Positions 4,676-5,143 of a DNA stretch of 5,143 nt are shown one piece after another. Position numbers and translations under genes: made by a program. How positions within the stretch are numbered: position 1 is the stretch's first letter; every line of letters begins with the position of its first letter. The stretch is from Actinomycetales bacterium (GTDB lineage: Bacteria; Actinomycetota; Actinomycetes; Actinomycetales; BWSM-131), in the NCBI GenBank assembly GCA_030149025.1, contig JASBSH010000143.1:1-5143 (forward strand), read 5' to 3'. The notes beneath the pieces are model-generated. The model made no database searches. It was not told where the DNA came from and worked only from the letters and a program-made list of their open reading frames with translations.

Positions 4676-5143
4676 TCAGGCGCCCTCGCCTCCCCGGGTC
4701 TGCCCGGCACCGGAGGACGGACCGGCCGCGGGCGCCTGCGTCTCCTTCTGGACCTCTTGCGTGCCGGAGGTCGGCCCGGCTTCGGTGACGGCGTGCCCGC
4801 CGAACTGCTGCCGGAGCGCGGCCACCGCCTTCATGGCCGGTGAGTCGTCCTGCCGGGAGGCGAAGCGGGCGAACAGCGCGGAGCTGATCACCGGCATCGG
4901 GACGGAGTTCTCGATCGCCTCCATGACGGTCCAGCGACCTTCGCCGGAGTCGTTCACGTACCCCCGGATGCTGGCGAGACCCGGGTCCTCCTCGAGCGCC
5001 TTCACCATCAGGTCGAGCAGCCAGGAGCGGACGACGGTGCCGCGCGTCCAGGCCTTGAAGCACGCCTTGGTATCGGTGACGATGTCCTTGGCGGTGAGCA
5101 GCTCGTAGCCCTCGGCGTACGCCTGCATCAGCCCGTACTCGAT
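4676..5143 (-). CDS. gnd: 6-phosphogluconate dehydrogenase, decarboxylating, C-terminal part (runs off right edge)
   Basis: The enzyme oxidatively decarboxylates 6-phosphogluconate to ribulose 5-phosphate in the oxidative pentose phosphate pathway, giving NAD(P)H. The last 155 codons are present and enter the window at IEYGLMQAYAEGYELL, which carries the substrate-contacting Glu-Tyr of the family's GIEYG motif. The downstream WTVMEAIENSVPMPVISSAL and ALFARFASR then QFGGHAV are typical of the short (about 300-residue) GntZ/YqeC-type enzymes, not the 470-residue dimeric type. After QFGGHAV there is a 36-residue tail (4786-4679) rich in Gly, Ala, Thr, Gln and Ser that is not part of the fold. 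The stop is TGA at 4676-4678 and recF begins 36 nt later. The N-terminal Rossmann domain and the catalytic Lys lie outside the window, so the cofactor preference cannot be read. The position between dnaN and recF is known in several actinobacterial lineages. Confidence 0.95.
   Translation of the reverse strand: MEYGLMQAYAEGYELLTAKDIVTDTKACFKAWTRGTVVRSWLLDLMVKALEEDPGLASIRGYVNDSGEGRWTVMEAIENSVPMPVISSALFARFASRQDDSPAMKAVAALRQQFGGHAVTEAGPTSGTQEVQKETQAPAAGPSSGAGQTRGGEGA

Noticed and set aside
3568..4843. Plus-strand open frames opposite recF and the gnd 3' end
   Set aside because: The translations are Arg/Gly/Pro-rich low-complexity sequence with no motifs, while the minus strand has full RecF motifs in order.
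1..5143. Mobile elements, CRISPR arrays, tRNA/rRNA genes or a hidden accessory system
   Set aside because: No transposase or integrase motifs, no regularly spaced repeats, no tRNA-like cloverleaf and no change of coding style were seen. All coding space belongs to conserved core genes.

Overview
The window is a stretch of high-GC actinobacterial chromosome, estimated by eye at about 70% G+C, next to the replication origin. Every gene I can support lies on the minus strand. In the direction of transcription the order is gnd (3' part), recF, a DUF721/DciA gene, gyrB, gyrA (5' part). This is the conserved dnaA-dnaN-(gnd)-recF-DUF721-gyrB-gyrA block of Actinobacteria. The form with gnd between dnaN and recF is known from Streptomyces and, as I recall, from Pseudonocardiaceae-like lineages; Mycobacterium tuberculosis lacks gnd here. 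GyrB and DciA also look actinobacterial (GyrB without the large E. coli-type insert; DciA ending in RGPRDTYG). I cannot name the genus. By synteny, dnaN, dnaA and oriC should lie beyond the right edge and the rest of gyrA beyond the left edge.

Layout, right to left: the C-terminal 155 residues of a short-chain 6-phosphogluconate dehydrogenase with a low-complexity tail (5143-4676); a 36-nt gap carrying a -10-like element placed so that the recF transcript could be leaderless; recF (4639-3443, GTG start, 398 aa); the DUF721/DciA gene (3450-2812, GTG start, 212 aa), overlapping recF by 8 nt and having the best Shine-Dalgarno in the window; a 257-nt intergenic region (2555-2811) with a weak terminator-like structure, a candidate gyrB promoter wrapped in small dyads and a foldable 5' leader; gyrB (2554-380, 724 aa from the preferred GTG start); a 43-nt gyrB-gyrA junction with a hairpin that includes the gyrB stop codon; and the first 112 codons of gyrA.

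The genes form a replication and topology set. DciA-family proteins act on the replicative helicase, RecF acts at gapped DNA and stalled forks, and GyrB/GyrA make up the gyrase that adds negative supercoils. gnd is a metabolic passenger (oxidative pentose phosphate pathway). recF and dciA look translationally coupled. gyrB and gyrA look like a separate unit with its own promoter.

I see no mobile element, CRISPR array, RNA gene or new multi-gene system. The coding content is ordinary. What deserves a second look is mostly regulatory: the gyrB leader and promoter dyads, the gyrB-gyrA hairpin, the possible leaderless recF start, and a 12-nt repeat array encoding a Ser/Thr/Pro-rich GyrB N-terminus with several in-frame start codons.
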